DNA of 56,035 nt from Massilia glaciei (lineage in GTDB: Bacteria > Pseudomonadota > Gammaproteobacteria > Burkholderiales > Burkholderiaceae_D), in NCBI RefSeq assembly GCF_003011895.2, contig NZ_PXWF02000204.1, positions 1-56,035 of the forward strand, read 5' to 3'. The translations under genes and the position numbers were made by a program. Shown piece after piece: positions 36,386-45,579 of this stretch. The notes beneath the pieces are model-generated. The model worked only from the letters and a program-made list of their open reading frames with translations. It had not been told where the DNA came from and did not search any database. Each line of letters opens with the position of its first letter. The first letter of the stretch is position 1.

Positions 36386-38234
36386 CACCCCCGCCAAACC
36401 GGCGCTGGCCCAGACCGGCAAGGCGCTGGCGCTACTGCGCCGCGCGGCCGAACCCGAACGCAGGCATTTGGGCTGGGCCGTGGTCTGGCTGGTGCTGGCC
36501 GCCGCGCTCGAAGTCGCCGGCCCGATCTTGGGCAAGATGCTGATCGACGAACACTTGCTGCCGCGCCGGCTCGACTGGCCGCGCATGGCCGCCATGCTGG
36601 GCGCCATGTTGGTCACCGGCTGGGTCGCGAGCTGGCTGCGCTACCTGCAGCTGGTGCGCCTGTCGGGCCTGGCGATGCGCTCGGTGCGGCGCCTGCGCGA
36701 ATGGGTCTACGGGCACGTGCTGCGGCTGCCGATGGCGTTCTTCGACCGCGCCATGACGGGCCAACTGGTGAGCCGGGTGACCAACGACACCGAGGCCGTC
36801 AAGACGCTCTACATCCAGGTGCTGTTCGTGATCCTCGACAGCAGCATCGTCCTGGTCGGCACCATGGCGGCCATGGCCTGGCTCGACTGGCGCCTGATGC
36901 TGATCGTGCTGGCGCTGGTGCCGGCGGTGGTGGCCATCGTCTGGCTGTACCAGCGGCTGTCGGCGCCGGCGGTCCACCGGGCGCGCGCGCTGCGCAGCGA
37001 CATCAACGGCCAGATCGCCGAATCGATCGGCGGCATGAGCGTGCTCCAGGCCAGCAACGCCGAGCGGCGCTTCGGCGCGCGCTTCGGCGCCACCAACCAG
37101 GCCCACTACAAGGCGCGCCTGGCCGAGCTGCGCGCCAACGCCTTTTTGCTGCGGCCCGCGCTCGACCTGCTCAATGTGCTGCTGCTGGCGATCGTCATCT
37201 TCAGCTTCGGGCAGCGCACCATGAGCGCGGTCGAGGTGGGCGTGCTGTACGCCTTCATCAGCTACATCGCGCGCGTGATCGAGCCGCTGATCCAGATCAC
37301 GATGCAGTTCAGCGGCTTGCAGCAGGCGGTGGTGGCGACGGCGCGCGTGTCGGCCCTGCTCGAAGAGACCGGCGCCCCCGAACACGCGCCCGGCAAAGCC
37401 ACGGCCACGCACACGGCCGCGCACAGCGAACCGGGGAAGCGTCCCTTGCAAGGGACGCCCGCTGCGCAGGGGCGCGGCATGCCGCACCAAGTCCCTGCTG
37501 CGCCGCCGGCCCTACGCATCCGCCACCTGAGCTTCGCCTACAACCCGGGCGACGACGTGCTGAACGACCTCAACCTCGACATCGCGCAGGGCGCGTTTTA
37601 CGGCATCGTCGGGCATACCGGCAGCGGCAAGTCGACGCTGCTTTCGCTGATGCTGCGCTACTACCCGGCGCCCGCGGGCGCGATCGAGATGAACGGCCAC
37701 CAGCTCGAGTCGATCGACAACGAGCGCTTCCGCGCCGAGGTCGGGCTGGTGCCGCAGGACCCGTTCCTGCTGGCCGCGTCGGCGCGCGAGAACATCGACA
37801 TGGGCCGCGGCCTGGCGCAGCACGAGATCGAGGCGGCCGCGCGCGCGGCGCACGCGCACGATTTCATCAGCGCGCTCGAACAGGGATACGACACGGAGTT
37901 GGGCGAAGGCGGCTCGCGCCTGTCGACTGGCCAGAAGCAGCTAATCGCGATCGCCCGCGCGCTGGCCGGCAAGCCACGCCTGCTGCTGCTCGACGAGGCG
38001 ACCTCGCACATCGACAGCCAGACCGAGCAGATCGTGCAGGTGGCGCTCAACGAATTGCGTGGGCGCGTGACCATCGTCGCGATCGCGCACCGGCTCTCGA
38101 CCATCCGCGAAGCCGACCAGATCGTGGTGCTCAACCACGGGCGCATCGCCGAGGCGGGAACCCACGAGCAACTGATGCAGATCGAGGGCGGGTTTTACCA
38201 GCGCCTCTACCTGCTGCAACAGCTGGCAATGTGA
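36375..38234 (+). CDS. heterodimeric ABC exporter subunit, MdlB-like
   Basis: Partner half-transporter, 619 aa, with six TM helices (1-330) and an ATPase domain from about 385. Walker B LLLLDEATSHID has the catalytic Glu541, so this subunit hydrolyses ATP; its signature reads LSTGQ (Ser517-Thr518) rather than LSGGQ. It therefore contributes the weak signature to the weak site formed with the partner's Asp498, as expected for an asymmetric heterodimer. Between the two domains (about 335-380) is an unusual low-complexity insert rich in A, P, G, T and H, encoded by DNA with two perfect palindromes. Starts inside the end of the previous gene. Confidence 0.9.
   Translation: MHPDTPAKPALAQTGKALALLRRAAEPERRHLGWAVVWLVLAAALEVAGPILGKMLIDEHLLPRRLDWPRMAAMLGAMLVTGWVASWLRYLQLVRLSGLAMRSVRRLREWVYGHVLRLPMAFFDRAMTGQLVSRVTNDTEAVKTLYIQVLFVILDSSIVLVGTMAAMAWLDWRLMLIVLALVPAVVAIVWLYQRLSAPAVHRARALRSDINGQIAESIGGMSVLQASNAERRFGARFGATNQAHYKARLAELRANAFLLRPALDLLNVLLLAIVIFSFGQRTMSAVEVGVLYAFISYIARVIEPLIQITMQFSGLQQAVVATARVSALLEETGAPEHAPGKATATHTAAHSEPGKRPLQGTPAAQGRGMPHQVPAAPPALRIRHLSFAYNPGDDVLNDLNLDIAQGAFYGIVGHTGSGKSTLLSLMLRYYPAPAGAIEMNGHQLESIDNERFRAEVGLVPQDPFLLAASARENIDMGRGLAQHEIEAAARAAHAHDFISALEQGYDTELGEGGSRLSTGQKQLIAIARALAGKPRLLLLDEATSHIDSQTEQIVQVALNELRGRVTIVAIAHRLSTIREADQIVVLNHGRIAEAGTHEQLMQIEGGFYQRLYLLQQLAM
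37439..37485 (+). repeat. two palindromes inside the MdlB-like gene
   Basis: GCGTCCCTTGCAAGGGACGC (37439-37458, perfect 20-bp palindrome) and GCGGCATGCCGC (37474-37485). They code for the low-complexity linker, which suggests that a small palindromic element entered in frame. Confidence 0.7.
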
Positions 38235-38397
38235 GGCTTTCGGGCGGCTGACTAAACACTGTCCGAATGCTGCCTGTTGCCCGCTTACGCCCCTTAGCCG
38301 ACAGTCACCGGTTGTCCAACGGCCCCGCCGGTCCACACTATTTTAGGCGGAATTCCTGATGGGCTATCATCGTGCTTTTGCTTAAAAAAGTGCCTGA

Positions 38398-39834
38398 ATG
38401 AAAACTGCTCAACCACACAACTATATCAGTCCCATGCCACGACTGCGTGCCGCTTTTGCCCGCCGGTTCAGTCTGCGCGACGATCAGGCGCCGCATGAAG
38501 AGATCGACAGTCGCATTCGGGGTGACATCGAGCTTCGGGGCGCGACACCCTGGATTTTGATGTTTGCTATTCTCATCGCCTCCGTCGGACTGAACGTGAA
38601 TTCCGCCGCCGCCATCATTGGCGCGATGTTGATCTCGCCTTTGATGGGTCCGATTATGGGAATCGGGTACGGCGTTGCAATTTATGATTTCGCCCTGATC
38701 CGGCGCGCATTGAGCAGTTTAGCCATCGCCACGGGCCTGTCCATCATGACTTCGACGTTGTATTTTGCAGTCACACCGCTATCGCAGGCCCAGACCGAAC
38801 TGCTGGCGCGCACCACGCCCACGATATGGGACGTGCTGATCGCCCTGTTCGGCGGACTCGCCGGCAGCGTGGCGGCGACCCGCAGGAAAAAATCCAACGT
38901 CATACCAGGGGTAGCGATCGCTACCGCACTAATGCCGCCGCTATGCACGGCCGGGTACGGCCTGGCACACATGAAATGGGATTTTGTCGTCGGTGCGTTT
39001 TATCTGTTTTCGATCAACAGTGTCTTCATCGCAGTATCGATGGTGCTGGTCACCGGCTTTCTGCACCTGCCTCACCGCAATTTTGTCGACCGCCACGTCG
39101 AGCGCCGGGTCAAGACCGCACTCTTGGTGATCGTACTAGCCACCACGATTCCTAGCGCATATCTTGCATTCGGCTTGGTGCGAGCCGAAGTTTTTCGCAC
39201 CAACGCCCAAGCGTTCATCAAACGCGAGTTTCAGTTCAAGCACACTTGGGTGGTCGCGTTAGCGTTGGCGCCGGACAGTAAAACAATCGAAGTGACGCTG
39301 ACAGGCGATCCGATCAAGCAGCTTGCGCTGGACGTACTCAAAGATCGCCTGGCGAATTCCCGTCTGGCGGGGGCCTCGCTCGTGGTTCATCAGGGCGCCT
39401 CCCAAAATATCGATGTGGCTCAGCTTAAGGAAGGCGTTCTGGCGGACCTGTATCGCACAAACATTGACACATTGCGCGAGCGGGACGTTACCATTCTGGA
39501 ACTGCGCGGTCGATTGGACGCCCACAAGAAGGCGGATGAAGTTGGCGGGCACAAGACGGCCAGCGTACTGCGCGAGTTGCGCGCCCAGTACCCGACCCTA
39601 CGCAAAGCGATGGTGGGCTACGGCCAGGCCCTGACCAGCGACGCCAAGCCTGATGCCGCAAGCGGGACCCCTGCCGTGCCAGGGATTGCCGAAGTGCCCT
39701 TCCTGTCCCTCACCATGAGCAGTGCTCTGTCGCGCCAGGAACGCGAGCGTTTGGAGCGCTGGTTCAAGGCCCGTGTCGAAAATCAGGATGCCAGCGTGAC
39801 GGTCAACGTTGTCCAGAAGGCTCGCGACAGTTAG
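38398..39834 (+). CDS. DUF389 family membrane protein
   Basis: Multi-pass inner-membrane protein of unknown function, 478 aa. The DUF389 core is clear: MFAILIASVGLNVNSAAAIIGAMLISPLMGPIMGIGYG, VIPGVAIATALMPPLCTAGYGLA and FYLFSINSVFIAVS, about six to seven helices between 45 and 280. The C-terminal 190 residues are soluble and include BON-like or helical segments. The first ATG (38398) has a weak ribosome-binding site; a second at 38434 (MPRLRAAFARRF) is an alternative. Codon choice is less GC-biased than in the flanking genes, which fits later acquisition. No function is claimed. Confidence 0.85.
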   Translation: MKTAQPHNYISPMPRLRAAFARRFSLRDDQAPHEEIDSRIRGDIELRGATPWILMFAILIASVGLNVNSAAAIIGAMLISPLMGPIMGIGYGVAIYDFALIRRALSSLAIATGLSIMTSTLYFAVTPLSQAQTELLARTTPTIWDVLIALFGGLAGSVAATRRKKSNVIPGVAIATALMPPLCTAGYGLAHMKWDFVVGAFYLFSINSVFIAVSMVLVTGFLHLPHRNFVDRHVERRVKTALLVIVLATTIPSAYLAFGLVRAEVFRTNAQAFIKREFQFKHTWVVALALAPDSKTIEVTLTGDPIKQLALDVLKDRLANSRLAGASLVVHQGASQNIDVAQLKEGVLADLYRTNIDTLRERDVTILELRGRLDAHKKADEVGGHKTASVLRELRAQYPTLRKAMVGYGQALTSDAKPDAASGTPAVPGIAEVPFLSLTMSSALSRQERERLERWFKARVENQDASVTVNVVQKARDS

Positions 39835-39888
39835 TGCAGCGAGTCACACGGATTGAAGTTTATTCCGCTTCGTTCGTGCGCGCGTGAC

Positions 39889-40017
39889 TTAGGCCAGGAG
39901 GTCGGTTGCTTTCGCGGTCCAGATACTCGGTTTCGGCGCCACGTTATGTTTTGCAATGAACTTTCCGATCGAGTCGTTCAGGTCCGGGGCCGCCTTGAAC
40001 GTCAACCGTCGCAATTG
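39889..40017 (-). pseudogene. IS630-type transposase C-terminal relic
   Basis: The minus-strand reading QLRRLTFKAAPDLNDSIGKF followed by IAKHNVAPKPSIWTAKATDLLA and a stop matches the end of IS630-family transposases (the pattern R-R-x-F-x-S-x-x-D-L, HN-x-x-PKPF-W-T). Nothing of the DDE catalytic part is seen upstream, so this is a short remnant only. Marks past insertion in this patch. Confidence 0.65.
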
Positions 40018-40164
40018 GGTCGCCGACAAATCCCGAACAAACGCGAACAAACGGGGACAGACGCCTGCCCCTTGGAAACGTTGCACGAAGATCAGCCTGA
40101 AACAGATCCCTGTATCTTAATAACGTAGGAGCCAAAAAGAGGATTCGCGAATTCCGCGTTGCCG

Positions 40165-40526
40165 CTAAACAGGGGTCTGTCCCCTATCGAACTCGAACGC
40201 TAGGGTGAAGTGGGCGAACGCCGGCGCGCCGAGCAAGAGCAGGCCAACGGCCCGCTCAAGGAAAGCAATATTCGCTCCCAATGCGCTGCGAGGTCCAAGG
40301 CCCCAGCCACAGGTTCCCCTTCTGGTGCGTCAGCCAGCATCGCCAGCCGGATGTTTCCCCCGTTCGGAAATAAAGCAAGGCGCAAGCGACCTATGGCAAG
40401 GACTTGAGGGCCGATGCCAAGGGTGACTGTACGAATCGCGATGCCCAGTACGCGCGCACATGCGGCTATCGCCAGCAAGTGAATGAATATTACGCTGACG
40501 ATGGCAAGAGCGAGTTGGGCGAGCAT
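40165..40526 (-). pseudogene. degenerate M50 (site-2 protease)-like membrane protein
   Basis: From ATG 40526 the frame reads a hydrophobic helix with VIFIHLLAIAACARVLGI, then TLGIGPQVLAIGRLRLALFP, GGNIRL and a LSGPLA segment, the layout of RseP/M50 proteases (HELGH, GIGP, LPLGGYV). The zinc motif HExxH is replaced by HLLAI, so it cannot be an active protease. After about 40247 the frame breaks; shifting by one base restores a hydrophobic LLLLGAPAFAHF segment that ends at 40165. Either a pseudogene or a non-catalytic homolog with a sequencing or real frameshift. Confidence 0.5.
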
Positions 40527-40656
40527 GGGCTAATGGAAAGTGATAGATGCTGATAGATGTTGAGTCACATCTTGATTATAGCGACCTGAACAATCAATAT
40601 GCATTGAGAGTCGCTGTTGCTGTCTTCGCCGCGACCGTCTGCTTTTTGCCGATGTA

Positions 40657-40927
40657 CTACAAGTGCTGCCAAAGCGAATCGAATTCCTGCTGAGAAATCG
40701 GTACGTACTCCGGCTCCGATAGCGTGAGCGCGGCTTGAGCGTGCCCCCCCAAATTCGTCAGTCTCATGCTCAGGCCCATAGCGAAGCTGCATACCGGAAT
40801 TGTACTGTTCAATCTGCCGAGTCACCCAGCCATCAGTACCGAATTCAAAGTACCACCATGATGTGCCCCACGCATCGTACTGATCACCTCTGGTCTCGTT
40901 CCAGTGTCGCTTCACGTAAATTGGCAT
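40657..40927 (-). pseudogene. small conserved protein, frameshifted in a G7 tract
   Basis: ATG 40927 begins MPIYVKRHWNETRGDQYDAW and a Trp/Tyr-rich body (GTSWWYFEFGTDGWVTRQIE) that reads like a conserved small cytoplasmic protein. At a run of seven G (plus-strand C7, 40744-40750) the given frame turns into unrelated low-quality sequence to 40565. With six G it would read DEFGGHAQAALTLSEPEYVP and QQEFDSLWQHL, stopping at 40657, a natural end (about 89 aa). One-base insertion, slippage or sequencing error are all possible. Function unknown. Confidence 0.65.
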
Positions 40928-41005
40928 AGTATGATTTCGAAAAAGGGAGAGGAACTCCACCGTCGGCTCTTGGCCGGCTCCTGCCGATTGAACTCGACTG
41001 CAGAC

Positions 41006-41168
41006 TGAGAGGCTGAGAGTCTTTCGTTCATGCCCGCTCAGCCCGCCAGAAAACGCCAGTTCGTCGTTGCAAATGCTCGCCATAGCCCGCTATGGCTGTG
41101 CTTTGCGCCTCGATCTGCCGCTTTCTGGCGGGCTGCTCGGGCACGCCCGAAAAACTCTCAGCCTCTGA
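41006..41168 (+). repeat. palindromic element, full copy 2 (163 bp)
   Basis: Same length, orientation and ends as the copy at 8404. Within the inner stem the pair A/T of copy 1 is replaced by C/G (left arm CAGCCCGCC, right arm GGCGGGCTG), and the central hairpin has GCCATAG/CTATGGC, perfect here but with a G-U in copy 1. This pairing-preserving change supports a folded structure. It lies upstream of the frameshifted small gene and before the GGDEF-EAL gene. Confidence 0.9.
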
Positions 41169-41328
41169 CGTCTGCCGGCTTCTCCGCTGGGGCCCTTGAT
41201 TGTATAAACGTTGAGACGGTCTTTTGCAACGTCCGGCTTCTCTTGGGCCCCTACATCTTGCGCGTTGCGGCCTTATTTTAGAGCGCGATGGGTAGCGCGC
41301 GCCCAAACGGGATGCTACTCTTTCATCC

Positions 41329-44300
41329 ATGCCCATACCTGTCAATTCCGTGCCACGCCTTAGCGCCGCATTGTGTGATCAATTCGTTTTGCTGGTCGTG
41401 ATGGCGGGGGGCATTGCCCTGAGCCTGCTCGCGGGCAACAGTTTGCAGAAAGCCGAGTTACTCAAGACGAAAGAGCGGCAAAACACGGCCCTACAAGCCG
41501 CTGTGAGTGTTCTCAATCTGGAGTTGGCACACACCACGCAAGCTGTTCGAAACGCAGGGCTGATGATCGAGGCCAATCCGCAGCTCACGCGCGAGCAATT
41601 CAATCGCTACATGCAAAAAATGGTGGCAAACCAGCTCAGCGTAAATTTGATTGAGTGGCAGCCTATCGTGCCAGCGGCACAGCTCGCGCAGTTTGAGGCG
41701 GATGCACAAACAATGGGGCGACCCAACTTCCGCGTGGTGCAGCCCGATGCCAGCGGCACAGGGTGGGAGCCTGTACACGGGCGTGACGAATACGTCCCGG
41801 TGCTATTTGGCTGGCCGCAAAGCTACCGCACTGAGGGGCTCGACATGAGTTTTAGCCCCCAGCGTATGGCGTCCAAGCTGCAATCGCGCACCAATGGGCA
41901 GCCGGTGGCCTCAGGGACTTTTGATTTCATGAAAGAGGGCGTGGTTAAGTCCGGCTCCTTGGCCTTGGCCATTTCCACCGCCGTGTTCGGCGCCGACCAG
42001 ACCGCCAAAGGTTACCTGGCTGCGGTGGCGGACTTGCCCACCCTGTTTGACCAAGCCGCCCGTGTGGCCGACGCCTCCGAATTTGATTTCCTCGTATTTG
42101 ACGCAGGATCACCGGCGGACGCGCCGCTTTTTGCCGCCTATGGCAATGGGTCCGACTTGCAGCAATCGAGCACACCGCTTCGCTTGGCGACGGCCGACGA
42201 CCCCAGCGCCACAGTGGACTTCGCGCTTCAGTCCTGGAAATTAGTCTTGCATCCGCGCCCCGCGTTCTATGCCAAGGCGCAAGAGAACGGCGCACGTTTG
42301 GCATTGATGGGCGGCCTGGGCGTCACGCTGCTGATGGTGTTTTTTTTGTTTCAGCAGCAAAAGCACCGCCAAAAAATTGGGCGCGCCGAAGCCGCCGCCC
42401 GCAGTGCAAACCTGGCACTGGACGTCGAACGCCAACGACTGCAGGAAGCGCAGCGCATTGCCCACGTCGGCAGCTGGCAGATGGATGTGTCGGGGACGCA
42501 AGTGTGGTCAGACGAGATGTACCGCATGCTCGGCTTGAACCCGGGGCAAACAGCGCCGCTGCACGAACAGACATCGACCTTGTTTGCTACCGAGAGTTGG
42601 GCGCGCTTGGTTGCTGCATTGGCCCGCACCATGGACTCAGGCACGCCGTATGAGCTGGAACTGGAAATGCTGAGGGTCGACGGCAGCCATGGCTGGATGC
42701 TGGCGCGCGGCGAACCGGTGCGTGATGCACAGGGTGCCATCGTGGGAGCACGCGGCACCGCGACCGAGATAACTGAACGCAAACACGCAGAACAATCCTT
42801 GCACCGAAGCACGACCATGATGGAGCGCACTGAAAACATGGCACGCCTGGCCAGCTTCGAATGGGACGTCGATACGAACACCGTGTCATGGTCGCCAGAG
42901 ATGTTTCGCATTTTCGGTCGCGACCCGGCCTTGGGCATTCCTAATCTGGAAGGCCAAGCCCAGTTGTACACGCCAGAGTCCACACAAACCTTGTTTACTG
43001 CGGTGAGCAAGGCCGTGTCGGACGGTACGCCGTATGAACTGGAGCTGATGACGGTGCAGCCCGACGGCGCGCAGCGCCCCTGCAGCGCCAAGGGCTTTCC
43101 GGAGCGCAATGCCAGCGGGCGGGTGGTTCGTGTGTCCGGCCTGGTGCAGGACATCACCGCGCGTAAGCAAGCCGAGCAATACGAGCGTTTTCGACGCCAC
43201 ACACTGGAGCGGCTCGCCGCCAATGAGACCCTCGCGGCCTTGCTTGAAACCATTGTGCGCGGCGTGGAACAACTCCACCCAGACATGCTGTGCAGCATCC
43301 TGCTGCTCGACGGCGCAGGCCGCCATCTCGGAAAAGGAGTGGCGCCGAGCTTGCAGGATTTTTATGGCGCGGCACTCGAAGGCATTGAAATCGGGATAGG
43401 GGTGGGTTCCTGCGGCACCGCAGCCTTTACCGGTGAGAGGGTCATCGTGACCGACATCACCACCCACCCCTACTGGCCCACCTACAAAGAACTTGCAGCC
43501 TGTGCCGGGTTGAGAGCCTGCTGGTCACAGCCGATTCGCGGCGCCAGCGGCCGGGTGCTGGGCACGTTTGCCATCTACCACCGTGCGCCGCACACACCCG
43601 CACAAGCCGATATCGACCTCATCGAGCAAACCGCCAATCTGGCCAGCATCGCCATTGAGCGCAAATTGGCGCAAGAAAAGCTCCAGCTTGCGGCCGGCGT
43701 ATTTACCCATGCGCTGGAGGGCATCATGATTACCGGGCCCGATGCCATCATCATCGATGTCAACGAAGCGTTTACCCGCATTACCGGCTACACCCATTCC
43801 GAGGCCATCGGCCAGAACCCGCGCATCCTCCAATCCAGTCGCCAAAACAAAGCGTTTTATCAAGCCATGTGGGCCGCCTTGACCGAGCAGGGCCACTGGA
43901 GCGGCGAAATCTGGAACAAGCGCAAGGATGGCGAGGTGTACGCCGAACTACTCACCATCAGCGCGGTGCGCGATGGGCAAGGCAACACACAGCAATACGT
44001 GGCCCTGTTTTCCGACATTACCGAGCGCAAAGAATACGAAAGCAAGCTCGAACACATCGCCCACTATGATGCACTCACCCATTTGCCCAACCGCGTGCTG
44101 CTGGCCGATCGCCTGCACCAAGTCATGACGCAGGAACAGCGGCGTGGCCAGCAATTGGCGGTGGCTTACCTGGACCTGGACGGATTCAAGGACATCAATG
44201 ACCGCTACGGGCATAGCACCGGCGATCAGGTGCTTATCACGCTGGCCAGGCGCATGAAGGAGACCTTGCGCGACGGTGATACGCTGGCGCGCCTGGGCGG

Positions 44301-45435
44301 CGACGAGTTTGTGGCGGTACTGATCGATCTGGAGGACCCGTCGACCAGCATACCGCTGATTAATCGGCTGCTAGCGGCCGCCGCACTGCCGGTGCAAGTG
44401 GGCGACTTGAGTCTGCAGGTTTCGGCCAGTCTGGGTGTCACCTTTTACCCGCAGATCCGAGACATCGACGCCGATCAACTCTTGCGCCAGGCCGACCAGG
44501 CCATGTACCAGGCCAAGGTCGCTGGCAAAAACCGCTACCTCGTCTTCGATGCGGCGCAGGACAGCACCATACGGGTCCACCACGAAAGCCTGGAGCGCAT
44601 CCGACTTGCGCTGGAGAACGGCGAATTCGTGCTCCATTACCAGCCCAAGGTGAATATGCACAGCGGACAGGTGATTGGCGCCGAGGCCCTCATACGCTGG
44701 CAGCATCCCGAAAAAGGGCTGCTGGCCCCGGCGGCGTTCTTACCCGTGATCGAAGACCATCCGCTGGCGGTGGACGTGGGTGAATGGGTGATTAACGCGG
44801 CACTAAGGCAAATTGAGGTTTGGCACATCGCCGGGCTGGAGATGCCAGTGAGCGTCAACATCGGCGCACGCCAGTTGCAACAACACAACTTTGTGGCGCG
44901 TCTGCAAACCATTTTGGCCCAGCACCCGAAAGCCAGTCCCACCAAGCTGGAGTTGGAGGTGCTTGAAACCAGTGCGCTGGCAGATATGGTACAGGTGTCT
45001 CAGGTGATTGAGGAGTGTCGCCACATGGGCGTGAAGTTTGCTCTGGATGACTTTGGCACCGGTTACTCGTCGCTGACTTACCTCAAGAGCCTGCGTGTCG
45101 CCCTGCTCAAGATTGACCAGAGCTTTGTGCGTGACATGCTCGAGGACCCCGATGACTTGGCCATTTTGCAAGGTGTCATTGGCTTGGCGGCCGCCTTCAA
45201 ACGCGAGGTGATTGCCGAGGGTGTAGAGACGGTGGCGCACGGCACCGCGCTGCTGCGCTTGGGCTGCGTGCTGGCACAAGGCTATGGGATTGCGCGCCCC
45301 ATGCCAGCGAGGGATTTGCCAGCCTGGGCCGCGACCTGGCGGCCTGATGCGGCTTGGGGCGCAGCGCCCATTTCCGGCGATCTTATCACTGGCATCAGAG
45401 AGCACCTCGTTACACACAAGTCGGCTGAGTGTTGA
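41329..45435 (+). CDS. CHASE-PAS-PAS-GAF-PAS-GGDEF-EAL signalling protein
   Basis: Membrane-bound c-di-GMP enzyme, 1368 aa. TM1 about 18-38, periplasmic CHASE domain about 75-300 (FRVVQPDASG, then VLFGWPQSYRTEGLDMSF), TM2 about 325-345, PAS near 370-480 and 500-610, GAF about 625-780, PAS about 790-910, GGDEF about 920-1080 with intact GGDEF (990-994), EAL about 1095-1340 with EAL (1119-1121), DDFGTGYSSL and the expected acidic metal ligands. Both catalytic signatures are intact, so it could make and degrade c-di-GMP. CHASE suggests sensing of a small extracellular ligand. Base composition is lower in GC than in neighbours. The stop codon TGA (45433) lies inside the left inverted repeat of an IS-derived element. 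Confidence 0.93.
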   Translation: MPIPVNSVPRLSAALCDQFVLLVVMAGGIALSLLAGNSLQKAELLKTKERQNTALQAAVSVLNLELAHTTQAVRNAGLMIEANPQLTREQFNRYMQKMVANQLSVNLIEWQPIVPAAQLAQFEADAQTMGRPNFRVVQPDASGTGWEPVHGRDEYVPVLFGWPQSYRTEGLDMSFSPQRMASKLQSRTNGQPVASGTFDFMKEGVVKSGSLALAISTAVFGADQTAKGYLAAVADLPTLFDQAARVADASEFDFLVFDAGSPADAPLFAAYGNGSDLQQSSTPLRLATADDPSATVDFALQSWKLVLHPRPAFYAKAQENGARLALMGGLGVTLLMVFFLFQQQKHRQKIGRAEAAARSANLALDVERQRLQEAQRIAHVGSWQMDVSGTQVWSDEMYRMLGLNPGQTAPLHEQTSTLFATESWARLVAALARTMDSGTPYELELEMLRVDGSHGWMLARGEPVRDAQGAIVGARGTATEITERKHAEQSLHRSTTMMERTENMARLASFEWDVDTNTVSWSPEMFRIFGRDPALGIPNLEGQAQLYTPESTQTLFTAVSKAVSDGTPYELELMTVQPDGAQRPCSAKGFPERNASGRVVRVSGLVQDITARKQAEQYERFRRHTLERLAANETLAALLETIVRGVEQLHPDMLCSILLLDGAGRHLGKGVAPSLQDFYGAALEGIEIGIGVGSCGTAAFTGERVIVTDITTHPYWPTYKELAACAGLRACWSQPIRGASGRVLGTFAIYHRAPHTPAQADIDLIEQTANLASIAIERKLAQEKLQLAAGVFTHALEGIMITGPDAIIIDVNEAFTRITGYTHSEAIGQNPRILQSSRQNKAFYQAMWAALTEQGHWSGEIWNKRKDGEVYAELLTISAVRDGQGNTQQYVALFSDITERKEYESKLEHIAHYDALTHLPNRVLLADRLHQVMTQEQRRGQQLAVAYLDLDGFKDINDRYGHSTGDQVLITLARRMKETLRDGDTLARLGGDEFVAVLIDLEDPSTSIPLINRLLAAAALPVQVGDLSLQVSASLGVTFYPQIRDIDADQLLRQADQAMYQAKVAGKNRYLVFDAAQDSTIRVHHESLERIRLALENGEFVLHYQPKVNMHSGQVIGAEALIRWQHPEKGLLAPAAFLPVIEDHPLAVDVGEWVINAALRQIEVWHIAGLEMPVSVNIGARQLQQHNFVARLQTILAQHPKASPTKLELEVLETSALADMVQVSQVIEECRHMGVKFALDDFGTGYSSLTYLKSLRVALLKIDQSFVRDMLEDPDDLAILQGVIGLAAAFKREVIAEGVETVAHGTALLRLGCVLAQGYGIARPMPARDLPAWAATWRPDAAWGAAPISGDLITGIREHLVTHKSAEC

Positions 45436-45579
45436 CGCCGACGTCAAAATGCCCCAGGCTGGCCGATCTCAACTGACCCAGTGAAATCGGATCGACGCCA
45501 CACGAGGCTGGGCCTTAGAAGAAAAAATGTGGGGCAACAAATGCCGGCGTCCTGGGTTAATTTGACGTCGGCGTCAACA
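45430..45579. mobile_element. 150-bp IS-derived element with 19-bp perfect inverted repeats
   Basis: TGTTGACGCCGACGTCAAA (45430-45448) and its exact complement (45561-45579), with a further imperfect inner match around CCCAGG. No open frame inside, so a non-autonomous (MITE-like) or deleted IS. The ends recall IS21-family termini, but this was not checked. No clear target duplication is visible. Confidence 0.75.

Noticed and set aside
39853-40128. 91-codon plus-strand frame as a gene
   Set aside because: Overlaps the IS630 relic on the other strand, has no ribosome-binding site and no family resemblance.
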